From Pyrenochaeta sp. MPI-SDFR-AT-0127 (Eukaryota; Ascomycota; Dothideomycetes; Pleosporales; Cucurbitariaceae), in NCBI GenBank assembly GCA_020747015.1, contig JAGTJM010000074.1:62001-126000 (forward strand): a stretch of DNA of 64,000 bases, given 5' to 3'. Position 1 is the first letter of the stretch; each line of letters opens with the position of its first letter. The position numbers and the translations under genes were made by a program. The notes below the pieces were generated by a model. That model was not told where the DNA came from. It saw only the letters and a program-made list of their open reading frames with translations, and did not search any database. Below are positions 45,820-56,300 of the stretch, piece by piece.

Positions 45820-47513
45820 ATGCCTCACGCACTCACCTCTCGCGACTCCGTGATGGAGGCAAAGCCCCTTGGATCTTACCCACCCAGTGGAATAGACGTT
45901 CTCATTGTGGGCACTGGTCTAGCTGGACTGGTAGCCGCGCTTGAATGTACGCGCAAAGGTCACAATGTGCGAGTTCTGGAGAGGAATGCGGATATCAATA
46001 CCGCAGGTGAGAAGTCCTTAGCGTGCATGATTGTCTTGATGCTCATTGTGCCTCATAGGTGACATGTACTTCATGGGATTAAGCGCAACCCGCTTCCTGA
46101 AGCATTGGCCTGAGCTGCTGAAGGAGTACAAGAAAATCTCGCTCCACAATGCCTGGATCGAGACATTCAAGCACTCTGGCGAGGTGGTGATTCCACCAAA
46201 GAAAGTTGCAGACCGCCTACGCGCCCAGGGATTGGATCCTGACACGCCACCTGGTGAATTCCAAATGCGCCCACTTGTCTACAAGATGTTTGTGAGCGCC
46301 GTAGAACGCCTCGATGTGTCGGTGGAGTTCAATTGCAAAGTTGTCGACTACTTTGAAGATGAGCAGACTGGAAAGGGTGGCTGTGTGCTAGAAGATGGAA
46401 AGCGCTACGAGGCAGATGTAGTCATCGCAGCTGATGGCGTGGGGTCAAAGAGTCAGAAAATTGTTGGTGGACAGGTACGCGCAAGGCCTTCTGGGCGAGC
46501 CATGTGGCGCGCTGCGTTTCCAAGAGAAGAGCTAGATAAAAACCCCAAGGTCAAAGAGTTCTTCAAGCTGATGCCTGGTAACGAACCGATTGTGAGGACA
46601 TGGCTAGGGTAAGTGATTCATCTACAGTCTGAAAAGTAGTATACTGATAGCTTCTAGGCCTTCTACGTACGCACTTACTCTATCTCGCGAAGATGTGATG
46701 GTCTGGATCATGAACCATGATGTAAGATCACATTTAACGCTATATGCCTATGGCTAATTCTTTTAGGTAACTGGCACGGAAAAGGAGAGTTGGAATAATA
46801 CGATCGAAAAAGAGGAAGTGCTCCAGGGCATGGAAGATATGCCGGGAATGGAGAAAGTCAAGTGGGCACCCATTTTCAAGGAACTTGTTGAGATTACTCC
46901 ACCCAACACTATCGTCAATTTCGAGCTTCTATGGCGGAACCCCCAACCTAGCTGGACATCTCCGGGTGCACGGGTTATCCAGATCGGTGACGCTGCACAT
47001 TCCTACCTTCCAGCTTCCGGCAATGGCGCGACACAGGCTATCGAGGACGCGATATCAATAGCATCATGTCTGCAAATTGGCGGAAAGGAGAACATTCCCC
47101 AATCTGTGCGCATTCACATTCGATTTCGGTCAGTTCAAGCATTAACATCACCACCCATTCTCTTTGACTAACGATAATTCAGCTTCATTCGCAACTCATG
47201 TGCCCAAAAACTCGGCTTCTCTAACGCCGAACTTCTTCAAGACACTGACTGGGACAAAGTCAAGCTAGATCCGCGCCGTGCCGCGCCCAAGCTACCTAAG
47301 TGGGTCTGGTCGCACGACCCGGAGGCCTACGCATATGAATACTACGAAAAGAGCGCCGAGAGCTTGAGGAAAGGCGTCGATATGAAGGACGAGGATGCTT
47401 TTGAGCCGAATTACCCGAGGGGATACAAGTATGAGCCCTGGAGTATCGAGAAGATCATGGATGACATGCGAGCGGGCAAAGCCATTGATCTTGGGCCTGG
47501 AGATTGGGAGTGA
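45820..47513 (+). CDS. FAD-dependent monooxygenase, salicylate-hydroxylase type
   Basis: Group A flavin monooxygenase that would use NAD(P)H and O2 to hydroxylate an aromatic or enone substrate. Five exons in phase: 45820-46006, 46059-46608, 46658-46721, 46767-47128 and 47183-47513, about 497 residues. The Rossmann GxGxxG is at 31-36 (VLIVGTGLAGLVAALE), with the ribose-binding Glu in VRVLERN. The DG motif is ADVVIAADGVGSKSQK, and the second FAD motif is IQIGDAAHSYLPASGNGATQ at about 339-358 (Asp342). The GTCAGT donor of the last intron is noncanonical-looking but phase-correct. No membrane anchor is seen, so it is probably cytosolic. It is head-to-head with the P450, suggesting shared regulation. 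Substrate unknown. Confidence 0.92.
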
Positions 47514-50366
47514 AAACTGGGATAGTACGATGCAATGTGTGAGGTGAAGCTAGGTTTCGAGGACTACAATCAATAGACATTTTCAAATGGCCAATCTATT
47601 CCTCCTTAGATTTACCATACATCCCATGCACGTCCGCGCTCGTATGATTTTCAGATTTGCCCAGCCTCGCGTACGCAACTGCCTCGATATGAGGAACGAA
47701 CATCGTCATAGAATATGCAGGTTTGCTGTTGTGATAGAACGATGGGCGCACATCACAGCACGCTGACTCTCCCGCACAGAATGTACAAGGGTCGCTCCCC
47801 TATCCCTGCCCAATCTCGAACACGACCGTTGGTTCGGTATACTGTTGCGATATCCACCTTTGACTTTTCGGGACTGACATGCTTGATGGAACAATTGGGC
47901 GTCAATTATCGGTTAGACTGTTTGTGGTTCAGTGTTCGTGTTTGACGATGCGCGTTCGCTGACAATTCATGTTCTATTCTTGAAGTTTGCTGATGAATGT
48001 CTTAACATTGCTACGTTGCCCTTGGTTGTAAGTAAGATTGCATGCAATGTAAGTTAAGCTTTCTAGACTGACTTTAAAACGACTGTATTACACTGCATGT
48101 GGGGCGAGGTTACTGAGCAAATTTAGTATAGTCGTACACCGCATTGTGGATGAGCAAATGCTTGCAAACACTGAAACATCCAACTGTTAATTGCGGCTCG
48201 TATTTTCAAGATATCTTTGCATGCTGTGTGATCATCTTGAGATGCGTGTCCCATAACCCCTGTTATCGTCAATTGTGAATGAGGGTACTTAGCATGACAG
48301 CATTTGGGGCCACAATGGAAAATCAAGGGCATGCCTGATAACTAACTTCACAAAGCTGCAGATGTATTGTAAATCATGTAGACTGCCATAACATCTTGAC
48401 GGCATGATTATCGCGATATTCCATCCCGACCACCGACGGTCAACCCCTGGTCTAAGTGCACCGCCAGGGCCTTAATTTTAACACCCACTTTCCTTTGGAA
48501 TTCCGGGAAGCACTACGGCTCTCCAACGGAGATTTTTGATAACATCCATGCTGTTGATCTCGGATGTAGTCTTTGTTCTGGCGTGAGGGGGTTGAAAGAA
48601 ATCAATGACGCTGCCAAGTCACGCCAACCGCACTGCAAGGATACTGATGGTTTGTGCTGAGATAAGACTGCGGAGCATACGTTTGGGAGATCATTTCTTT
48701 GAAGCTCAGAATGAGGTAGTACGGACTTTGTTTGTGAGACAGGAGGGGGTAAGAATGTCAAGGGGGCGCGGTGGTGGCTGCCCGGGTATGGCGGGGATTG
48801 AGTCTCCACAATGGTGAGCAGAATGCTAGAAGATCGAGCTTAGAATACTTACCTACCTAAATGACCGAAAATAGAGAGAATTTGTAAGCAGGAGACATGT
48901 CGTGAGGTGCTCTGCAAAAATGCTGTTTTGATTCGTGAAGGTTCAGACGAGTATCATTTAGATAGTTAGGCGGAAATTGATATCTTCGTTCAACCATTAA
49001 TAACAAGAAACGGACGATTCACTACTTGAACAACTTTTCCTGATTAAGGAATCTATCAGTGCTGAACTTGATTCAATTACTCGGAGATTCGTCTCGCAAA
49101 CGCACATGTCGCATGGTATGCAGCGGGCTGGCGTTCCATCAACGGGTCTACTCCACCTATGCTCAAACCAGACTATGTCTTAATAGTAAGGAAGTTTGTG
49201 TGAGTGTTTCCTGTGATAATAACTATATATTTGACAACGACGATAGTCCAAGACTTTTTCTCTTCTCTCCCTTTTACCCTTCGCCTCAAACCTACAGCCT
49301 AGCCCGATCCACCGCCATGATACTCTCTCCCATTTTCGAACCTTGTTCTGACTTTTAAGCAAAAGCAACATGAAATTTCTTCTATGTTGCAAGATTAACG
49401 AATGCAGTCCACGCGCGCGATGAGTTCAGGTGCAATCGTTGATGGAAAAGTGGCAAGGCCTCGACGATGGTAGCCGGTAAATTGGCAGAATACTTGACGA
49501 AAGACATGCTATTTGGTGTAATATCAACATGTGGGAATAGATTTATGGATTTCGTTACTTGTGCACAGTAGGGAAGCGAAGGAGTTGAAGCGATGCGTTC
49601 GCAGAGGCATTCGGTGGAAGTCAATGATGAGATGTAGGGTAGAGTGTCAATAGTATATGATACGTTATATGAGTGTAAGCATGTCTTGTGAATCAATCCG
49701 TAAAAGTAATTTAGTCGGCTTCTCCCATGGTTAACTGTATTGTGATAGGCTTCAAGGTGAAAATTTCTACCACAGCGGTACATTCCTGCGGGTATCTGGG
49801 GTTCAAGTATCATCTGTCTGTATCCTCTTCTACCAGATCCCATTCCTTAGGCCATGCTGTATTGATTCTGCAGGATTCAAAAGTCACTGATGCCTGTATT
49901 CTACATTTAATGTCACTGCAGCTATGGAAACTATCATCAAGGAAACCGAAGTGCTTTTAGCACACCACTTGCGATGATCTCCTCCCGACCTGCATTCAGC
50001 ACTGTTCACCAGATAGTGTATTATCGCAATGTCGGGGCCACAACCTCCGACAAATGATCTTGTATGCCTCACTGGACGCGCTACCAGTACGTCATCAACG
50101 CAGATGGCTTTCCCGATCAACATACGGGCATGAAAACTCAGAGAAGAATGCGAGGTCAACGTGAATTGCGGGGCCGTATCTGAGGTTACCTGGAAGTTTG
50201 TCCTTGTGCAGAATTATATATCAATGAGTGTACAACCCTTTTCATTCTTGGCCGACTAACCGTCATTGTGTTCCTGTATCTTGATTGCGGGCGGCTTTTT
50301 GCAAGCTTTTGCATCACCAAGCAAGCATACCTCCATATATTGCCAAGAAACTTTAATTATCCAGCC
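47514..50366. other. 2.85-kb intergenic region
   Basis: No gene supported. A 153-codon frame at 49382-49843 (-) is the longest, but such a length is expected by chance in this much sequence and it lacks a domain. The DNA is moderately AT-rich. It should include the FAD monooxygenase 3' UTR and the NmrA-like promoter. Confidence 0.45.
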
Positions 50367-51320
50367 ATGAAAGCCATCCTAGTCACTGGAGCAACTGGAA
50401 AACAAGGTGGTTCTGTGCTGGACCAGCTTGCGACACATCCATCCACTTCAGAGTACACTCTTTTAGCTGTCACTCGAGATGCAAGCTCCAGTGCTGCAAA
50501 ACGCATAGTTGAGCGCCATACTTCGGTCAGGCTCATTCAAGGCAACTTGAATGACGTTACAAGGCTTTTCAGCGCCGCGAAAGCGGCGCTCAAAGAAGCC
50601 GGACAAGAAGAATATATCTGGGGCGTATACTCGGTCCAAGTTTCCATGGGGAAAAGTGTCACCCATGACACCGAGGTAAAGCAAGGCACCGCTCTAATCG
50701 ACGAGTCAATCAAAAATGGCGTCACTCATTTCGTATATTCGAGTGTTGAACGTGGTGGCAATGCTCGCAGTTTCGAAAATGCTACACCAATCCCACACTT
50801 CCAGAGCAAGTACAAAATTGAACAACATTTACTCGAAAAGGCTGGAAAGACTGGTGAGGTCATGGGCTGGACGATACTACGACCTGTCGCCTTCATGGAC
50901 AATTTGGAGCCTAATTTCCCGACCAAAGTCTTCCTTGCGGCACTGAGAGACGCGCTACAGGGAAAACCGCTTCAGTGGGTGTCTGTCGAAGACATTGGCA
51001 TTTTTGGAGCGAGAGCCTTCAGGGAGAACATGAAGTGGAATGCTCGTGCGGAGGGCATTGCAGGCTGTGAGCTTACTTTCGAAGAAATGAGCGATTGTTT
51101 TGAACGTACAACAGGTAGCCCAGCGCCAGCCACGTACGGCATTCTAGGGTCGGCACTAATGTGGGCGGTCACTGAAGTGAATCTAATGATCAATTGGTTT
51201 GCTACGGAAGGCTACGGTGCTGACATTCGGAAGTTGAGGGAAGAAGAGCCGCAGCTGTGTGATTTCGAGACTTGGTTGGGTAAAAGGAGTGGCTGGAAGT
51301 CACAAACTCTGGCGAGGTAG
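50367..51320 (+). CDS. NmrA-like NAD(P)-binding oxidoreductase or redox sensor
   Basis: Atypical short-chain dehydrogenase of the NmrA/HSCARG family; members act as nitrogen or redox regulators or as reductases in pathways. Single exon of 317 residues from the ATG at 50367; upstream in-frame codons give an unlikely hydrophobic leader. The N-terminus carries the dinucleotide motif GATGKQGG (8-15). The second part includes GVYSVQVSMGKS, FVYSSVERGGN, and the YKIEQHLLEKAGK segment in which Lys may take the place of the catalytic SDR lysine; the usual Tyr-x3-Lys is not intact, as expected for NmrA-like sensors. C-terminal region: GWTILRPVAFMDNL and WVSVEDIGIFGARAF are typical. It is convergent with the DUF1772 gene, stops 204 bp apart. 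Confidence 0.9.
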   Translation: MKAILVTGATGKQGGSVLDQLATHPSTSEYTLLAVTRDASSSAAKRIVERHTSVRLIQGNLNDVTRLFSAAKAALKEAGQEEYIWGVYSVQVSMGKSVTHDTEVKQGTALIDESIKNGVTHFVYSSVERGGNARSFENATPIPHFQSKYKIEQHLLEKAGKTGEVMGWTILRPVAFMDNLEPNFPTKVFLAALRDALQGKPLQWVSVEDIGIFGARAFRENMKWNARAEGIAGCELTFEEMSDCFERTTGSPAPATYGILGSALMWAVTEVNLMINWFATEGYGADIRKLREEEPQLCDFETWLGKRSGWKSQTLAR

Positions 51321-51524
51321 CGATTGTCGCGTTGCGATTCTTCTTTAGTGCTAGCATCAAGCGCATAGACGTGTAGTTGAGTCCTGAATGCTATGAGTAT
51401 CGGCATCATCTATAAGGTATCGCAAACAATACATCTTTTTCACGTGTTGGACATTCCTATGGATGGCTGTGTTTATTTGACTTCACCCGATTCATCCACC
51501 TTCACTGGTTTCAGTATTCGATGT

Positions 51525-52096
51525 TTACAGGGAGAGCAGATTCCAAAGCGCTATGCTACCTGCAACAATCGGAGTGACCACACGCAACCGATTCCAGCTT
51601 GCCCACTTCCTCGCAATACTCTCCGCCTCTCCCAACTCTTTATCACTCGATCGGGACGCCAGCGCCTCCAACTTGTCGTTCAGCGGTTGCATATTGAGCG
51701 CAGAATGAAGGATTGTTGTCAGATGCATGATCGCTGCAACTCCAAACAGCTTCCAATCGCTTCGCGCAAGGAGGCCCTCGCGGTGCACAGCATAGCCTGC
51801 GTATGCATAGCCTAGAAAGCCAAGAGAAGAAATAGGGCGAAAGAATTGGTTGCCCACAGTCCAGCAGAGAGGCCATTGGCGCCCAAGGAGTCTCGCACGC
51901 TCAGAATGTTCAGGCGAACCGGAAGGTGGAAAATCGACAAGAAGTGCTGGTACTGTCATGAAGGATTGTGTGATCGCATTGCCTGAAGTGGTGAGTCCTA
52001 TTTCTGCCTTACGTGAGGCAGAAACTTACCAGCCAGGATAAATGAAAACGTAATGCAAGTTCCCGCTACGCTCTTTACGATGAAATTGTCAGACAT
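51525..52096 (-). CDS. DUF1772/anthrone-oxygenase-like membrane protein
   Basis: A small integral membrane protein of the DUF1772 family, which contains cofactor-free anthrone oxygenases of fungal polyketide pathways and many uncharacterised relatives. Exons 52096-52030 and 51982-51525 join in phase to about 174 residues (47-nt intron, GTAAGT donor). Four hydrophobic segments are visible: GTCITFSFILAGNAITQSF; FFRPISSLGFLGYAYAGYAV; WKLFGVAAIMHLTTILHSAL; and RVVTPIVAGSIALWNLLSL. The pattern of charged residues fits, with LEALASRSSDKELGEAES between segments three and four. In the absence of a PKS here, a catalytic role in anthrone oxidation is only one possibility. Confidence 0.82.
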
Positions 52097-53344
52097 TATG
52101 ATGTTGCCAAACGTGAAGCTCTTGGCGAAAGGATATTGTGAAAGGCGGATTGTGAGATTTGATGGGTCTCGCTGAGTCTAAGAAACTAGCGACCATCAAA
52201 ACGGGAACCCTTTGTATAGCATAGCTTTCGGAACTTATGCGACCAGTGAACACCGTCCCGAGACTTACAAGCCGTGCGTTGGGTCGCTTCGCATCGCACA
52301 GCGTTGTGATCATCCCGTTCCTCGTCCAGCCGCCGGTTCCCCACATTCGCCGCGCTCGCTAAGCGGGCACCCAATTTAGACACCTCGATTGCATCATGAC
52401 ATATTGAAGGTTGGAAAACAGTTAACAAGGCTAACATAGGATCATGATGGCTCTGCATACTGTTTTGTCCGTGTGGCTGGACAATCAGCGGCGGTACTGA
52501 ATAATGTGCAGCGCTGCATTTGCCTACTCGTGATCCGCATACAGAGACTCTTCCATGCAAACAAAACTCCTGAAGTAGGGCGCGATAAGATATCATCAAA
52601 CATGTGAGAGTCTAAGGATGTGAAGCGGGCTGGATTAGTCTCAATGATCACCCGCTGTCAAGACTCAACGAATGTACTCAAACCTGAGCCGTTGTGTTTC
52701 TACTAGTACTATATTCTACTAGATTCTCAATATTTTCTTTTCTTCGAATATAATTTCAATATGATCTTCTTCGACTACAAATGAAACGTTTTTCAAATGT
52801 GATGATTCGCAGCAACAGGCCATCATGGCCGAGCATCTGCGGGATATTTTACCCTGGATGGGGACCACATTGGCCATCTTAGACCGGCCTTCAGACGGCG
52901 AGTGATTGATGATCGCACATATTGAACTTTTGCATTCTTTTCAGTTATCACATGTCCATCGATCTCGAAAAATCTACTTGCCCGCCGATTGCTTTGACCG
53001 CTTCAGAAGGTCCAGGATGACCTGACATCTTCAGGCCAAGTAATAATTACCATATCTGTAGAATCGGGCCAAAAGCGTACGATTATACTGTTTTTAAGGA
53101 ATCTATATATATAACGAATGTATCATGATTGTTTTAGAGGTAGTTTAGGAGGCAGTTTGTACGGCTATGATATTTGAAAGTTGGGGTTGGGAGGGTGATC
53201 TTTCATTTGGTAGGCTTACCTAAACCTCAGTTAGCTGAGGTTTAGTGTAGTGGGGTTATCTGCAACCACACCTCCAGCTGTTCACTCCATTGTATTGTTA
53301 TCCGTTTTCTGCGCATACGAAGTCATTATTGACTTGGTTCCTTC
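52097..53344. other. AT-rich intergenic region upstream of the STAND gene
   Basis: About 1.25 kb. The section near 52690-52800 is clearly AT-rich. No gene is supported. A perfect hairpin at 53220-53245 lies 100 bp before the STAND gene start (listed separately). The region holds promoters of the divergent DUF1772 and STAND genes. Confidence 0.5.
53220..53245. repeat. 11-bp-arm perfect inverted repeat before the STAND gene
   Basis: CTAAACCTCAG and CTGAGGTTTAG are exact complements around a four-base TTAG centre. It could be an operator-like palindrome, a hairpin in the 5' leader, or the end of a small element. No second copy was noticed. Confidence 0.7.
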
Positions 53345-56300
53345 ATGGCTATCCAACATGCATCGCAGCGCAGCGACTCGACGGATCTTGGCGTCCTTTG
53401 GACGAAAGCTGTGAATGATTACGTGCAGAAGACAGGCAACAAGGTTGAGCATATGAGGTCGCAAAGCTTGAACGACGTGATGGAAGTCACCAGGAAAGAG
53501 ATGAATAGTTTTGGCGGGCGCCGACATGATGGCGGCAAGGTCGATAAGGTCCGATCTGCTTTCCAGCGTCACCTAGGAGGAATGCAGAAGTGCATGGACA
53601 GCCTCGAAATGGTGGGTACTGCTGCGGGTGCCTTTCCACCAGCGATGCCTGTTGGAATTGTCTTCAGTGCATGCGGTCGTCTCCTATCAGTAAGGAGCCA
53701 CGTGATTGGGTGAGGTTGCCCTTACTAAGTTGATAGGCTTTCGCTGCAGCAAGCGCTCAATATGACAAGGTCGAAGAATTTTTCAACCACGCAGGCAGGT
53801 TTTTTGAACGACTGTCTATCCTTGAAGGAAAAGCAGATGTAGAGCCTCTCGCACTTGCCATCGTTCGCATTTTCTCAATGCAATTGTCTATCTGTGGCAT
53901 TGCACACCGCCTTGCTAGCAGTGGGCGTGTCAAACTCTTTTTCAGCATGCTATGGAATATGGAAGACCTGGAATTGTCTGCAGCGTATGCGGCTATGCAG
54001 GAGTCTATCGAAGAGCTTGGGGCTACCATCGGGTATGCCAGTTACAGTGCCATCCGCAACACACACGAGGAGGTGGGTAAAGTGAATGAGAAGCTAGATG
54101 ACTTAGATGCCCATATTCAGGGATTTCGAGCTACTTTGACCAAGGATGTCCAAGCTCTTTATGCAAGTAATCTTGCGCTAGACGTCAAAATCACCGAAGG
54201 TTTCGTATCCATGGAGGCGAAGCAAGACCAGAGTTACGAATTACAGCTATACCTAGCGCAAACTCAGGACCAAATCATGAAGGCAATAACACAAAGCATT
54301 ACATCTCCAGAAGGAGGTCAAATCAAAGGCGATGTAGGCGATGCAGGGATCAAGGCAGTAGCACACGTACGGTCCTTCTTCGAAGATCACCAGGAGCAGT
54401 ATCCCACTTTCTCGAAAGTATATGACAGCAATCTAGAACAGCATGAATATCTGGAGAAGACTATGGTTGGCTATACAAACGAGTGGTTGTTTTCTGATCC
54501 AAAATTTTTGAAATGGCGCAACGCTGTTGACGAAGTCATTTGGCTGCACGGGACAGATGGATGCGGCAAAACATATCTCACTTGTGCTGCATATCAGGAC
54601 ACAATGTCAAAACTTGGAGATTTAGCTTGTTGTGGATACTATTACTTTTTCCCGGAACGTTCTTGTGTGGAGACAGCTTTGGCGTGCATTGTCATGCAGA
54701 TCGTTGCGAAGAACGAGCGTTTTGCCGAAGCGATGGCGGCACAGCTTCGTGAAGAAGCTGCTCTCCCTGGAATGGTCCCAGCAGGCACCCCCACATGGAA
54801 GCGGTTCTTCACGTCTAGATTTACGGCCGCAGATTGCTCTGATCGTCTACTCTTGTTCATCGATGGCTTTGACGAGGCTCGCGAAGACCAGAAACAATTC
54901 TTGATCGATCTCGCAGTATACATCCAAGTGAAGAAGGCACGCATTTCGATGTTCTTAACGACAAGGCGCACCTCTGTCCCTAATTTTGGATCGCTATCAC
55001 CTGCGATAATTAATATCACCAAAGAAAGGGTCACGCCGGCGTTGGCCTTCTTAATCAAGAAACGGCTTGAGACAAGGCCTCAAATCAGGAGGCTCAGCAA
55101 GGTTGCGAAGAAAGCGATCTTGCGAAACCTGCTGAAGCACGCAGATAGTGAGCGCCTCAGCTTTTACACCTTTAGAATGGAAGGATTGCTGACATAATAA
55201 GGCATGCTTTATGCGGATCATATGTTGCAGAGATTGGCATATATTGGTCGAGAAAGCGTTATACTCCGAGCGCTCGACAACATGCCAGGCAACCTAGTAG
55301 AACTCTTCGAACTCTTCGAAAGAGAGTGTGCAAAGGGCCGCACAGAAGAACAACTCATAGCCCTCAAAGCTCTTTTCACTTGGATGACCTACGCAGAGCG
55401 AATCCTAACAATTAGTGACGCTTCAATCCTGATTACTCATACAGTGCAATTTTCACGAGGGCGAAGCTTCCAAGAGACAGTTCGTGCTATGCATGGTGCT
55501 TCGCTATTACACAATGATAACGAGGTTATCGATGTCGAAGACGAAATCATTGGACGATCGTCAAGGTAATACTATCTTCCTTCTGTTGCCACATCATGAT
55601 CTGATCAATGTAGATTTTTCAGGGTATCGCGTCAAACTACAAGCAGCGAATATGAAGAGCACGAAGATGAGACTCCAGATGAAGATGAAGATGATGCTGA
55701 AGCAGTGAATGAAAGCAGCGACCCTAGGATGATTGCTTACCGTACAAGTGAGCTCGTCTTCCAGGATTACGCTACACGTCGTTTCTTTCAGCACTTTGAC
55801 AAGACCAACCAGGACTTGAAACATTGCTTTCGCGTCTCAGCTCCACAAGCACATTTGGAAATCTTCACGGCTTGTGTAGATCTCATCCTAGGACTTGGCT
55901 GGACTAAGGCTCCTAGGAGTATAGAGCCAAACAGCCTTCAAAAGTATGCGCTTAGGTTTTGGCACAAGCATTTGAGTGAGCTTGATGTAACTCAAGCCAC
56001 TGATACAAGTGTCATTTGCGTTATTCGAACACTTTATCGTATTTCGGTTAATGCTGAGCTTTTTGCGACCGCACTTCAGCGCCATGGCCCAGAAGTGAAT
56101 GTGGTCCTCCCTGAAAGAAGTCCGGAATCCATAAGTTGGTATGATCGGTTTGATCTTTGGATTAAACGAGCAGCCACACTCGGCGCCGATGCTGTCTCAG
56201 ACGACATACAACAATGGATTAGGGGACCTAAGGAGGAGCAAATTCTTCTTCCTCTTGCACGGGGACATCTTAAAGCCTGGTTCTTTGAGACAAGGCAATG

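Noticed and set aside
49382..49843. 153-codon minus-strand ORF
   Set aside because: A frame of this length is expected by chance in 64 kb on six frames. No domain, no flanking exons, no promoter pattern.
55148..55201. Stop codons that would truncate the STAND protein
   Set aside because: They fall inside a 54-nt intron with GTGAGC donor, CTGAC branch and AAG acceptor; splicing restores the expected NACHT continuation, so it is not a pseudogene.
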